From NCBI GenBank assembly GCA_003550325.1, contig QKWP01001118.1, positions 41,594-105,593 of the forward strand: 64,000 bases of DNA, read 5' to 3'. The first letter of the stretch is position 1. The number at the start of each line of letters is the position of its first letter. Positions 12,760-23,933 of the stretch are shown piece by piece. This stretch comes from Gigaspora rosea (Eukaryota > Glomeromycota > Glomeromycetes > Diversisporales > Gigasporaceae). The position numbers were made by a program, and so were the translations under genes. The notes below the pieces were generated by a model. The model had not been told where the DNA came from and searched no databases. It was given only the letters and a program-made list of their open reading frames with translations.

Positions 12760-13193
12760 CACCAAATAGAATTAATAAGAAATGGATTAAAAATAATTTG
12801 AAGCTACTTTCCAGATATGCCATAATAATAATAGACTAATGCTCCAGTGCTTAATGATATGTTAGATGCAAAGTTGACCTCAATTTGGCAAAATTGCTAT
12901 CTAGTGATGTGTTCTGAACAACAATAAAAGGCAAGTATAGATATATAAAAGAAAGCAAATAAAGATCTATAACTTTTTCGATTAGACAAAAATATTTATA
13001 CAATAATCATACATACCACGATTGGTTGTAAGAAAGAGAATTTCTTGGTGATATTCTAATTATCTTAGGAATATTCCCACCAAAGCATTACTTTTATATC
13101 ATTTTTACTTCTTTTGTTCAAAGAAAATGACATCTAGGTACATAATACTGTAATAATATATATATATATTACATATATTTATATATAAATATA

Positions 13194-14408
13194 AGGGAAT
13201 TGTAATTTGATGCATCATGCACCGTGGTGCACCCCTAATCATGGGGATATAAACAGTTGATGATCGATAAAGATCATCAACTTTTTTTCCTGCAATTTTG
13301 ATTTTTCTTTTTTTGACGCGTTTAACTAAACGTTACTTTCTTTTTTCAGGCAACAGGCTCGCCGTTTCTGGTATCGTCGTTACTGGTGACGTCGTTTTTG
13401 TTGTCGTTTGTTTCTGGTGTTGTCGTTATAGGTGTTGTTGGGTTGTTTAATAATACTTCCACTGTCTGTTGCGTTTTCTTCACTTTGTCAGGAATTATGT
13501 AATTTGTGGTAGTCTTTGCAATTAGTCTTCTGGTCAGTGCTATTAACTATATGTTGCTTTTGTTTCTTGGTTATGAGGCGCGTTCAACTAATACATTTTT
13601 TTCTAATCTTTCGCTTGTTCTCTATGCGTGCAATTAATCTTCCAGTTTGGGTAAGTACTATTTAGGTATATGCTTCGTTTTTGTCTTTTCTTCTTTTGCC
13701 TTTAACTAGCTAACACTTTTACGTGACTACGATGTCAATTTTCGAATTGTTTTCTTTCCTGCCTTGCTTAGTTCGTCATGTTGGTGCGTCGTCAGTAGTA
13801 GTTCTTAAGTGTCATGGATCTGTAGCACTGCTCGCTTACGTTGCTGATGAATACGTTTGCTTGTCATCGTTGTGTTTATGCAGCTCTGAAAATGTGCTTG
13901 CTTCATGGCTCCATCGTTGGGATTGTGTGATGCGTTATTAGTTAGTTTTAGGTTTTTTTTGAGTCGTTAAGTTGGGACTAGGGTTAGGTAAGTTAGAGTA
14001 GATTAGTTGAGGTTGTATCGAATATTTAGGAAAGGAAGCAAAGCGGAGGTGACAGCCGAAGCAAAGCGACTACAGGGTGAGCAAAGCGAACCTTGTCTGT
14101 GTTGCTGAGTGTAAACACAAGTCGTACTGAGTATAACGAAGTGGCATATAAGTATATTTACGCGTAGCTAATAGAATAGTTTAAACTGCAATGTAGTGTT
14201 GTATAAGTATGTATTGTATATTTGATAGAATTGTTAAAACCGTATTACTTAAATAAATAACATTTATGCGAGTATCCAAAATGTGGTAATATTTTAATAA
14301 TTTTTGCATTAGTAATTTAATTAAATAAAAAAAAAGTAATACTTACATAGTCATCGATCACGTGATTAGGGTGCACCACGGTGCAAGTGCACCAAAAAAT
14401 AAAACCCT
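13194..14408. mobile_element. 1.2-kb TIR element inserted in AAA pseudogene intron
   Basis: A 1215-bp insertion absent from the sister AAA copy. The ends are AGGGAATTGTAATTTG... and the complement of ...TTTTTTATTTTAAAACCCT-like sequence, with a near-identical inverted block GCACCGTGGTGCACCC (left) / GGGTGCACCACGGTGC (right), giving about 50 bp of imperfect TIR. Flanking TAAATATA / AAATATA could be a 7-8 bp target duplication but is low-complexity. The interior is GC-richer than its surroundings, with GTCGTTTTTGTTGTCG-type repeats at 13340-13440 and three AGCAAAGCG words at 14037-14087. A 72-codon frame (13723-13941) has no recognisable domain. Long TIRs and lack of a transposase suggest a non-autonomous element, possibly Mutator-like. 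Confidence 0.75.
13255..13281. repeat. Perfect hairpin GTTGATGATC / GATCATCAAC
   Basis: Ten-base inverted arms separated by GATAAA, just inside the left TIR of the 13194-14408 element and followed by a T run. Part of that element's subterminal structure. Confidence 0.75.
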
Positions 14409-16239
14409 AAATATAAATATAAATTTAATATTTCAAAATTACATTTTTGGCACTAACAGAAGAATAACATCATAAAGACCTTTGTTAATTAGATCACAGC
14501 ATTCCAAACACTTGCAACTTCAAGAATTTCACTTAATTTATTTTCTAATTCTTTAGGTGTTACACCTAATTCGCCAACACTGACAGCATATAAGGAACGG
14601 TGCAAATATTCAGAAATAACTTCAGCAGTCAATGTTTTACCGAATAAATTAATTCATTAAATTAATACATTGAATTAAGCATTTAATATATAAAAAGTTT
14701 GAGCAATCATTTAGAATACTTAGTGGTAAAAATACCTCCAGGAGGCCCATGCAATAAGACAATACAACCACCACCTTTACCACTAATCAAATCTAATCCT
14801 CCAGAATGTTCGGATTTTACCAGTCTTGTAATAATGTCGTTTCTATCGTTATCATTATTAAATTATCAATGCATCATCATCAAATTTAATTCCTTAAAAT
14901 ATATATATACAGTATATATATATATTTTTTTAGATTAGTCATGATACTTTCAGATGTAAATAAATTTAAAAAAACTTACCATCCACTTGATCAACATAAA
15001 ATTGACCCCATTTTTTAGCCATAAAGCTAAAACCAAAGAATGTAGGGGAGCAAATGCTAAGCTCCTCCTCTTTAATTTTCCTTTCTGAAGAATGATCAAT
15101 GTTATAAGTATAATAATAATTTGAAGGGTTATAACCCATATCATAATTTGATTAGTTTGACCAAAAGTTGAAGCATCAATCATAAAACGTCCATCACCTC
15201 TATAAAAAGTAGTGCCAAAACAAGATTGACGAAAAAATTTTTTCCGAATATCGTAAATAATGAGAACCAATAGCAAGCATTTCAAATTTTTTACCACGTT
15301 CTACTAATTCATTATATATTGCACTTTCTTTCGGTAAAGGAACTACTGTACATGAAGTTTATCAATATTTAACACACCGACATAATGATCAACATACCAA
15401 TTCTTAGTACTATTCATAGCCAATATATCTTATAGATTTATATAGACATTAGCATGCAATAATGAAAAAAAAATTAATATACTGTACTTGAATCAATAAT
15501 TTCACCAATAATGGCAAAGAATTGTGCTACCATAAGATTTATATTCACGTCTTTTAATCCGAGCACCAAACCTTTCCGTGTAATTGTGAATAAACTTGAA
15601 TGTTTAAATAATAAAGAAGTGTAAATAGTTTTAGTATAATAAAATGTTATCTAAAAAACAAAACTATAAATATTAAGTACGTACTATTTGGAAATATATA
15701 CCACAAATGTTTATATGAAATTTCATGCTAATAATTAATTGATTAGTTATTTATTTAATTAGGTATTCGGTTTGAAAGCACAAAATATTTTAACAACACT
15801 AACCTTATTAAGCATATTTTCAATTTGCTTTAATGTCGAATCAAATTCTTTTTCTAATCAATGATCAATTGTTTTAACGATTCATCGTTTCGTTCATCAC
15901 AAGTTTTTATTGTGGAAGAATCATGAATAATTCATGAGCGGATATCTGAACAAAAAAAAAACAATATAAGGTCAAATATAATTAACTTAATTTTATTACC
16001 TTTGGATTTAAGTTATACAATTCATCAGAATTCAAAAATGTTTTTAGAGGAGTTAACAATTCTTTATCAATTATCTTGATAAAAATTGAATCACGGATTT
16101 TTTCAGTTGTAAATGTTCACTCCCTTTAGCTAAAGATAATATTGATTGAGCAACTGGATATCAAATAATAGAAACACACGAAACAAAAATGGAATAAGAG
16201 AGCGATTACTTTAGGCGATAAAATTATACTGTAGGCTAT

Positions 16240-16325
16240 GATGATATTGATAACAATAACCATGCAGATAGTAATGGTGAAAATTATGATACTAATATTA
16301 TGATAGTATGGATTACATAGTTAAG
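16240..16325 (+). pseudogene. Acidic C-terminal tail of a Tigger transposase (truncated)
   Basis: The translation GYDDIDNNNHADSNGENYD matches YDDIDNNIHADSNGENYD at 28490-28550, where it follows the transposase relic. Here the catalytic part is missing: the duplication breakpoint at 16234 lies inside this tail and joins it to the AAA pseudogene. Confidence 0.6.
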
Positions 16326-17143
16326 GTAGTATATTAATCGTTTCAAATAATGTATTGTAGTTGTTTCAAACAACATCACATTGTTAACAATTCGAATTTC
16401 TACATTAATAAACTAGCGTAATCATGTGGATGACTTTTCAGAAATTGGAAGAAATTGCTTCATAAAGCTAAGAGATTGACGGGAAAATCATAAACCAAAT
16501 ACATAACATATCGTGACAAATTATTATGGCTTAAGAATATAATTAGGGTAGCTGCGCGACGCAGTCGCGCTAAAACCAGGAACGTGATGTAACTGTTATC
16601 TTGCTCAACTGGTTATCAATTTATAAACGTCTCATTTGGAACAAGACACACACTGAAACAACTTGCAGGCGTAAAGTATCTTTATTATGCGCTTCTCTTC
16701 TCTTATTCGTTACAGTCAAAAGACTAACTTTTGCTCTTTCTATTTATATTAATTCTGCGATTACATATATTGTATAACACTTGTAATTTTCTAATTTTAG
16801 TTTTTTCATTGTAATAAAATAAACTCTTAAATTCTACTAATAAAATCGCCTTTGTTATGGTGATCGATGATCACAATACCGTTGCCCAACATTATAATAC
16901 TTATCATAATTCTGGTCGACTATATTACCAAATAAGCCGTTCGAATTTATTTTCATTCTATCTTTGCACTTTTCGCTTTGTTATACATTTCGTATTAAAT
17001 TATTAACAATCACTTTATAGACAACTTAGTTCATAGACAATTAATTTACAGACAAGATTATTCTACAGACGGTTAATTCACAGACAAATTCATTTTGTTG
17101 ACAATATATTTAGCCAAAAATTTCTTCATAAATTGCACCAGCT

Positions 17144-17199
17144 TTACCGTAAATTCTCGAAACAAAGTCCATGCCCGCTATTTCGAGAACTTACGGTAA
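17144..17199. repeat. Foldback TTACCGTAAATTCTCGAAA
   Basis: A 56-bp near-palindrome with arms TTACCGTAAATTCTCGAAA and TTTCGAGAACTTACGGTAA around an 18-bp spacer. The outer word TACCGTAA is the same as in the MITEs at 4502 and 48884. Confidence 0.8.
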
Positions 17200-18003
17200 A
17201 TTTAAACGTAATTCTAACGACAATGACTAGAACTAATTTGTCTGTGAAATCTGATGTCATTGAAATAACTGCCAATAAAACAAACTTGTTTGTGAATAAA
17301 TCGATAGTAAAATAATCTTACCTGTAATTAAATTCTCTGCGTACCAGAAGTAATTTTTTCGAGTTGATGCTACTGAATAGAATATTAAGTTAAAACTCAA
17401 TAAAATCGAAATAGATCACAATAAATACAATTTGAATCTTAAGGCAGTCTGATAGCGATAGAGAATATTTCGTTCCACCATATGATACATATTACTGTGT
17501 TTTCAGAATAACACAAATACCAAATCTGGTGTTACGATCGGTTGGGAGAGCTTGATGAAATTGGGCCGGTTTAGTTCGATCGTACAAATTGTGATTGAGG
17601 TTACCGGTAAATGGTTTAAAACGATAACTAACACACGTAATTACGGGTATAATGGTCCTCTTTATTAATATGAATCAATACATTGGATTATTACAGAAAT
17701 ACTATCTACAACCCTACTTGTTCTTCCTCCATAACCTAAAACCAAACCTTTATATATTTTTAATTCGTATGGGAGCTTTAATTGGAGATTTGATCACCCG
17801 TTTGGGGCTTTGATCACCCGATATGCCACAAAATATGCCAAAATAAGAAATAAATAACTATAACAATAACAATGGTTGAGCATAAAACACCATACACGAA
17901 CAGTAGAAGCATGTTACACCAGCACAGCACATTGACATGTGAAATTATAGATTTTTAATGGCCAATCAAATGCAAGATTTTGCGAATGCTGGCAGGTAAC
18001 CAT

Positions 18004-18110
18004 ACACTCCGTCAATTTGCATGACTACGTTCCTGGTACACTCCGTCAATTTGCATGACTACGCTACGTTCCTGGTAACTTCGTCAATTTGCATGACTAC
18101 GTTCCTGGTA
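18004..18110. repeat. Three tandem units at the end of the 1.57-kb insertion
   Basis: Units of CTCCGTCAATTTGCATGAC followed by TACGTTCCTGGTA, with slight length variation. ACGTTCCTGGTA is the inverted form of CCAGGAACGT at the other end of the insertion. Confidence 0.85.
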
Positions 18111-18560
18111 TGCTTAAATATATAATTTTCATTTTTTGTAAATTTGTAACTTGCTTTGATCTTAATACGTTGAAAGGAAGTATGTGCTTATTCGTCAAAG
18201 TTAGGGAGTGCTTATTTTCGGGCATTACATAATTTGGGGTGCTTATATTCGAGTGATTATTTTCGACTGATGCGGTGTCACGTAGTCACTCAGACTGCCG
18301 TGTATTCGCCGGGTTTTACTACTAAACTTCACTCGCCTGGCAATACGATGACTAACGTATCGTACAGGTACTACCACCGATAGATACTTCAGTTTATTCA
18401 CAAAGAAATATTACGAGTCGAAAAGCTAATAAAGTCGAAAGCTAGTAAGATCGAAAGCTCAAAACTATTAAGAGCATGAAAGCTAGGCGCTTCCTCCTCA
18501 GGATCGATGCCTTATTTATTGCTTAATAATACACTTGCATCATACTTTACTCATCGTTCA

Positions 18561-18966
18561 TTGGGGTGTGTTCGGCGTACTATGTAAATCAAACCTATAT
18601 GTGGTTATATAATAAAATTTATTAATGAAGATTTTTAGATATGTAAATGAAAAATTAAGAAAAAAAATATAGAATGTTAAAATTTTTTTATAATTAAATG
18701 AAATTGGCTCTATAATTTTCTTTGTAGAGACGTAATACTGGTCTGTACCAAATTTTGTCTGAAACTATTAAGCCGTTAGAGCTGTGCATTAATTTAAAAA
18801 TTTGCAATAATTATATATGTTTTTTTCTTAAAAAAAAAGCGTAATTTAATTTCTTTTCAAAACTATCGTACCGTTTAAGCTGTGCATCTATTTTAAATTT
18901 TAAAAATCTTCACTAATAAATTTTATTGTATAACTTTTGATTTACATAGTACGGCGCACACCCCAA
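18561..18966. mobile_element. 406-bp TIR element, TTGGGGTGTG ends
   Basis: Inverted ends of at least 60 bp: TTGGGGTGTGTTCGGCGTAC and the complement of GTACGGCGCACACCCCAA, continuing into ACTATGTAAATCAAA and AATAAAATTTATTA. The 7-bp word TCGTTCA occurs immediately on both sides (18554-18560, 18967-18973). Absent from copy B. Non-coding. Confidence 0.85.
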
Positions 18967-19898
18967 TCGTTCATGCAATCATTTTATTAACTTCTAATGA
19001 ATCATGATCACCCGATCATAACATTCGATTACCACATGCATACCCGATCACTAATCACTTGGGTCGTGTCATACGGTAATTTATTTTTTGCAAATTAACT
19101 AGCTTTTGGTAAAAAGAAAAAAAAAGGTAAACACTAGGTAAACTATTCAAATGTAGCAATTTTTTCGCCACCTTCATTATGTTTAGGTTTACTCTTTCCC
19201 ATAAACAAAATCGAAATAAGCATCAAAGAACCAAAAGTATATTAAAATAAAAAACGAATTGAAATGCTGATACATAAGCATGAATAACCAAAGATTTTAA
19301 ATCAGGTGGTAATAATTGTATAAAATATACAGATTGTGTTGAAAAAGATGGAAGTAAGACTAGTTTACTTAATTCTTGTGAAAGTTTATTATTAAATGCT
19401 GCTCCTGATAATGCAATTCCGAAAACAGCTCCAACTAAAGAGAAAGAGAGAATATAGATAATTGAATAAGTAAAAAATTTTTGCAAAAACAAATATTTGA
19501 ATACTTACTGCTTCTAAAGAACATTGCTAAACTAGTAACAGAAGCTATATCCTTATGCTCAACCAATCCTTGAGCGCATAATATAATAGATTGATAATTT
19601 ATACCACTTCCAGCACCACTTATGATCATAGATACGATTAATACACCATTTTCCGTATTTTCATTCCATATGGTGGTTAAACCGGCACCAATTATTTTCA
19701 ATGATGAAGCAAATAAGGTTGTATATTGAAACGATATTTTATCTGTTCGAGAAAACATTTGACCGGTTAGGATTGAGAACAGTACTGCACTAAGAATGTA
19801 AGGCAAGAAATATATTCCGGATTGTGTGGCTATTTAAAAGGAAACATAAGAATGATAAATTTATTTGATTTCTAGCAATTGAGAATTAATCGATAAAG

Positions 19899-20057
19899 TA
19901 GGGATTGGAACCGTTTAACCGTTTAAAAATTGCTCTATAGTTTCGGGCAGAATTATGTTGGTCGTAGGCCGGAATTATTTTAATTCCGGCCAAATTAAAC
20001 ATTTAAACGGTTAAACGATTAAACATTAAGAAAAATTTTAGGAGGTTCCAATCCCTA
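19899..20057. mobile_element. hAT-like MITE, TAGGGATTGGAACC ends (copy in A)
   Basis: A 159-bp element with inverted ends TAGGGATTGGAACC / GGTTCCAATCCCTA and a central GGCCGGAATTATTTTAATTCCGGCC palindrome-like core (19958-19992). Flanked by CGATAAAG and CGATAAAA. It lies in an MFS intron a few bases from a GC-type 5' splice site. Other copies are at 30322-30480 (same insertion, in duplicate B) and 43638-43792. Confidence 0.88.
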
Positions 20058-20211
20058 CGATAAAAGACTTGCCTGAAACTCCATCGACAACTTGAAAGTA
20101 AAGTGGAATATAAAAAATAAAACTAAAAAATATCATTCCTTGAAACATGAATGCGATGAAACATGAAATTACATTAAGATTTTTAAATAAATGTGCTATT
20201 AAAAATATATA

Positions 20212-20701
20212 CATATCAGCGGATCGGCGTAATTGTCGATAAACTGTTGCACAAAAATTTGCTCCTAAGTAACGTTGAAAAACTAACAAACGAAGTACTT
20301 GTTACAACTAACAAAAGAGCCTTTTTGACGCCTAGACAAGTTAAAAAACCAATAAAACTTAATAAAAGAGCTATGCTAAGCTGTAGAAAGAAGTACTTTT
20401 ATCGTTTGTTGAAATATTCGGGTGTTTTAGGATGGGTTGAGCATTGAGAAATGGGTTGGTAACTATCAAGGGTAAATTCGGAAGCTAATTTTCAAAAAAA
20501 TAGCCTTTTTAATATACTTTTGGCTTATAATTAAATACATGAATTTCGTAATTTTCTACGTACTTAATTATAAATACAAAGCTGGTTAAAAAGGCCGTTT
20601 TTGTGAAAATTCGCTTTGTAATAAATTTTCGCGTAAAATTTTTTTGATAATCCTCGATCATGATTGGTCGAGCCGACATGTTACGCCGATCCGCCGATAT
20701 G
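20212..20701. mobile_element. 490-bp TIR element, CATATCGGCGGATCGGCGTAA ends
   Basis: The inverted ends differ at one of 21 positions (CATATCAGCGGATCGG... on the left, complement of ...CCGATCCGCCGATATG on the right). Absent at the same site in copy B. It encloses an 84-codon plus-strand frame (20193-20447) whose segment GCACTT/GTACTT...CGCCTAGACAAGTTAAA recurs at 7023-7312 and 49682-49890. The frame is not kept open in those copies, so I treat it as non-coding. Confidence 0.8.
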
Positions 20702-22298
20702 AATAATAATTATAATAAATAATAGATTAGTTATAATAATAATCCTTCCAAATAACGATAAATCAAACTATGAATACTTACGTGAAGCTACAGGTTCAGA
20801 AACGACGTAAGTTTCAATAAGACCGAATATTATGTAACCAACAGCGCGATACATAGAAGCACTATGATCACAGGACTATTCCAAGCATAAGTATTACCTC
20901 CCCAATTAAGAGATAATAAGATACAAACCGTTGATGAAATCATTATAATAATGCCAATAAAATCAATTCTCTTAAATTTTTCAAGTAATGAACCAGCTGG
21001 TATTTTCATGTGAAGAAGAAAAATTATAGTGATTACTGTTAATGCACCTGGAGGAAGATTGATGAAGAAACACCATCTATTTTTGGCAAGTAAATTTTAT
21101 GGTGAAAAAATGAATCGCATTTTATACAATGTAATATGACAAAAGTTTTGGGTTACTTTTATGATGCATTACTTAATGATTTGCATCAATAAGGTAACCA
21201 CTTTTGACTCAGGCTTCGCCTTCTCGTATAAATTTGCATACCTCCAACTAATATGATCAGTAAATGCACCACCCAAGAGCGGTCCAGCTACTGAAGCAAT
21301 ACCATAAGATGCGCCAAGAATGCCCTGGTATTTTCCAACATCTTTAGGACTAACAATGTCTGGAATAATTATCAAAGCAACTCTATAAAAAAAATAAAAT
21401 TTTAGTATGCATAAGAACTTGATATAAATCAATGTTGTAACGAAATACGTACCCAATGATACCACCACCTCCAAGGCCAGCGACTGCACGGTATATTATC
21501 AATGAAATCTAAATAATGATATAATTAAATTTGTTAGTCTACGTATTTTTTAAGAAAATGAAAAAGCACAAAATGACAATACCATATCAGAAGCAACACC
21601 GCATAACAAACTGCCAATTTCAAAAATTGAAATTGCAAATAAGAATGTTACTTTACGACCAAAGATATCAGCTAATTTTCCATAGATTGGTCCAAAGGAA
21701 GTCTATGTCAATAACGTGATTCTGTGAGTCACATTATATATAATAACGTATATATATATATATTAAAATCTCCAATTACCACTGTGATTAGATAAGAAGT
21801 TGCGACCCACGCTATTTGATGCAATCCATTAAAGTCGGAAACTATTTTAGGTAGAGCGGTAGCAACAATTGTTATATCTAACGCGGATAAAAATACGGCA
21901 CAACCTAGACTATCAAAAATAAACCAAATTAATATAACTAATAACCCGAATATTTCGAGTTCCGCAAGCACTAACATTTCCCTCTTAAAACAGTGTTTCT
22001 ATTAAAACATTAACAAACACGGGCATGGGTATTACGTTTTAATAGTACGTGTGCCAGCACTAGCAGAGCCCTACTGAATATGTAAAAGAACTTCAGTGAA
22101 TTAATAACTACAAACCTAAGAGTAACCAAAAATGCTTCAATTCCATGTATTAAGCCATCATTTTCGACAGTCTGGGCTTCCTGATCATCGACATTTGCTG
22201 TAGTTATTATTTTTTCATTTGTGTCTGATACTAACTCCGAGTCATGTTCCAAATTTACTTCACTATGTGGCGTAGATTGATTTTGTATCATTTTTTTC

Positions 22299-22445
22299 CT
22301 TTATTGTTTGCTCTTGCTAATTATTATTATTGTTAACTTTATTAATCCTTTATTGTTTGCTCTTGCTAATTATTATTGTTGTTAACTTTATTAATCCTTT
22401 ATTGTTTGCTCTTGCTAATTATTATTATTGTTAACTTTATTAATA
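22299..22445. repeat. Three-fold tandem repeat upstream of MFS copy A
   Basis: Three units of about 49 bp (TCCTTTATTGTTTGCTCTTG followed by CTAATTATTATT...AACTTTATTAA) lie immediately 5' of the MFS start codon. Copy B has one unit (32231-32280). This is an expansion of likely promoter or 5' leader sequence. Confidence 0.85.
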
Positions 22446-22711
22446 TTATTAATTTTAACTTCGTTAAAGAAAAGAGGAATTTGCGTGTTAAAACATTTAC
22501 TAATGAAACATCTATATCGTTCAATATTTTGATCTTTTATAAATTTTTTCAAAAAAAAAAAACTACCGACATCATAAAATATATACGTACATATGTAAAA
22601 TAACATTTTAGACTTTAATGATAGATTCGCTAAACATAATTAGTTCAGGAAAATAATTTTTGCGGTGATTATTAAATTATAATACCGTTTCTAAACGTTA
22701 TTCTGAAATAA

Positions 22712-22750
22712 GTAGTTGCGCGACGTAGTCGCGCTAAACCAAGAACGGGA
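22712..22750. repeat. GCGCGAC hairpin motif, duplicate A
   Basis: GTAGTTGCGCGACGTAGTCG then CGCTAAACCAAGAACGGG: a 7-bp stem hairpin plus the AAACCAGGAACG-like tail. Same family as at 16543, 32553, 41965 (inverted) and 62521. Confidence 0.75.
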
Positions 22751-23108
22751 TAAATTATATAAGCAAAATAATGTATAGGGGTATTGTTTAAATAATGGCC
22801 AAGATTAAGCTTAATTCGATCAAAATTTGAAATTACACTTTTGGAAGTTAGTTCGCATTTATACGGAAAGTCTAATTTAGAAATGTTGATTAACTCCAAT
22901 ATAGATAATGTAGTTATATTTTATTTTATATCACTTACTGCTGATTTGAGAATTAGGATACGTGTTGAATTTTATTTTCGGCCAGTATAAGATATACCAA
23001 AGCGATACACTGACCGAAAATTATATTACGAAAATTTACTGCAAATGTTAGTAATTATGATACTACAGGGTGAAGCCTAATAATGAAATCTGCTATGATC
23101 ATCGCATT

Positions 23109-23157
23109 AGGGTGAAATCCGCTTTTTACTATAATCAAAAACAGCGGATTTCACCCT
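23109..23157. repeat. Hairpin AGGGTGAAATCCGCT / AGCGGATTTCACCCT
   Basis: Perfect 15-bp inverted arms around a 19-bp spacer, near the end of copy A. The corresponding site in copy B (33830) has a degraded left arm. Confidence 0.8.
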
Positions 23158-23257
23158 ACCCTAACCCGATCTACAAAGCGGATTTCACTACTTCGACAAC
23201 ATAATCATCTCAAAATTCATCACGTGTCACACTAATTTTCAAATAAGGTCCCAAAAT

Positions 23258-23917
23258 TCACTAATGATCAATGTTGCTGTTGTAACATCCAATCAATTAA
23301 TTAATCAATCAACTACAGAATTATATGCTTCGATAGCTACGATCGTGATGTCGATTATTAGTGAACTTTGAGATGGCTGCTCTGACAAACTCATAGCAGA
23401 TATATACGATTAAATTTTATAAGCAATCAGGGTTTAAATTATCTAGATATTAGAATTTTCCTCAATCATCATTTGTATCTATCTATTGTAAATATCGACA
23501 CAGTATGATGCTCCTTTTTGACATGTTAATGTGTTTCATAACATATTTAGTTAGTGCAATTCCGAAAAGACAATAATAAAAAAAAGCATTTTTTTATAGT
23601 GATCGTCATGGGACAAAAACCTGTTAAAAGCGATATTTGCTTAAATAATTTTCATACAATAGATAAATATAGCAATATGTGATGCATATCGTGATGTTTA
23701 AAGTGCAGAAATTCACGGTTTACTGTGTTTAGCATATTGTCCAATCATATATAGGACTCACTTAACTTGCTAAAGTAACCATATACTTTGTAATATTGCG
23801 CAGTATTTTATTGTGTAACCTGTGCAGAGTTTTGAGAGGTTGCATCTAGAAATGTATTTGTCTTCAGTGTTCACATGATAATAGAAAGAGTGATATGGCC
23901 GGTCTATTGTAGGGCCC
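23258..23917. other. No gene recognised
   Basis: Single-copy AT-rich DNA between duplication A and the nested TIR elements. The minus-strand open frame 23770-24018 crosses a MITE end and is rejected. Confidence 0.45.
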
Positions 23918-23933
23918 CACCAGGAGTCTAGAC

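Larger units (their letters stand above)
13000..16233 (-). pseudogene. AAA-family ATPase (DUF7025-type) pseudogene, copy 1
   Basis: Minus-strand partial copy of the gene at 36857-39264. From the 5' side (about 16150) it encodes AQSILSLAKGSEPF, then (15300-14950) the region with HYL, FFRQSCFGTTFYRGDGRFMI and FFGFSFMAKKWGQFYVDQ. Then comes the Walker A exon (GGCIVLLHGPPG, 14800-14740) and the Walker B exon (about 14590-14440). It is truncated at 13000 and again at 16233, where segment A begins. Lesions differ from those of copy 2. The splice acceptor before GKTLTAEVIS reads TAT instead of TAG. One base is lost just before Walker B, so the DE-bearing exon is shifted and the Asp-Glu codons become AAC AAA. 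The intron after Walker B carries the 1.2-kb TIR element 13194-14408. It cannot make a functional ATPase. Confidence 0.85.
16543..18110. mobile_element. 1.57-kb insertion with terminal hairpin motif
   Basis: Copy B reads straight through (GAATATAATGCTTAAAT), so the boundaries are known to within a base. The left end is TTAGGGTAGCTGCGCGAC with a 7-bp hairpin GCGCGAC-GCA-GTCGCGC, followed by TAAAACCAGGAACG. The right end has three tandem units of CGTCAATTTGCATGACTACG TTCCTGGTA. Read on the minus strand it ends with the hairpin, 11 bases, then CTAA, inserted between A and T without target duplication, which is the layout of Helitron 3' ends; the other end (TACC) is not the canonical TC. No transposase or helicase is encoded. 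Its interior holds AGACAATT repeats (17020-17110) and the foldback at 17144. Confidence 0.75.
19143..22291 (-). pseudogene. DHA2-type MFS transporter, copy A (broken)
   Basis: Same nine-exon layout as the intact gene at 29572-32225: start [12 protein letters not shown] at 22291; exon 1 ends 22116 and exon 2 starts 21909; [10 protein letters not shown] is in exon 3; GPLLGGAF is in exon 5. It is broken by a 1-bp deletion at about 20845 (GCGCG against GCGCCG in copy B), which shifts the frame inside exon 6, and another at about 19232 in exon 9 (TTTTGG against TTTGTGG). A 490-bp TIR element sits in the intron just upstream of exon 7, leaving only about 15 bp of original intron before the acceptor. 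The C terminus would read on to a TAG at 19143 rather than the TGA used in copy B. The promoter side carries a three-fold tandem repeat where B has one unit. If both indels are assembly errors it would be a functional paralogue, but the intron insertion is independent of that. Confidence 0.85.
16234..23257. repeat. Segmental duplication, copy A
   Basis: Direct-orientation copy of 28487-33966, near-identical by eye outside the insertions. It starts inside the acidic tail of a Tigger transposase (CTATGATGATATTGATAAC) and ends after CACGTGTCACACTAATTTTC. It carries the MFS pseudogene. Relative to copy B it has three extra insertions (16543-18110, 18561-18966, 20212-20701) and lacks three found in B (28992-29126, 32762-33203, 33299-33799). 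Confidence 0.9.

Noticed and set aside
12651-12839. 62-codon plus frame
   Set aside because: Crosses the right end of a MITE; no domain.
13723-13941. 72-codon frame in the 1.2-kb TIR element
   Set aside because: Cys/Leu-rich, no recognisable domain or paralogue in the window; kept only as a remark.
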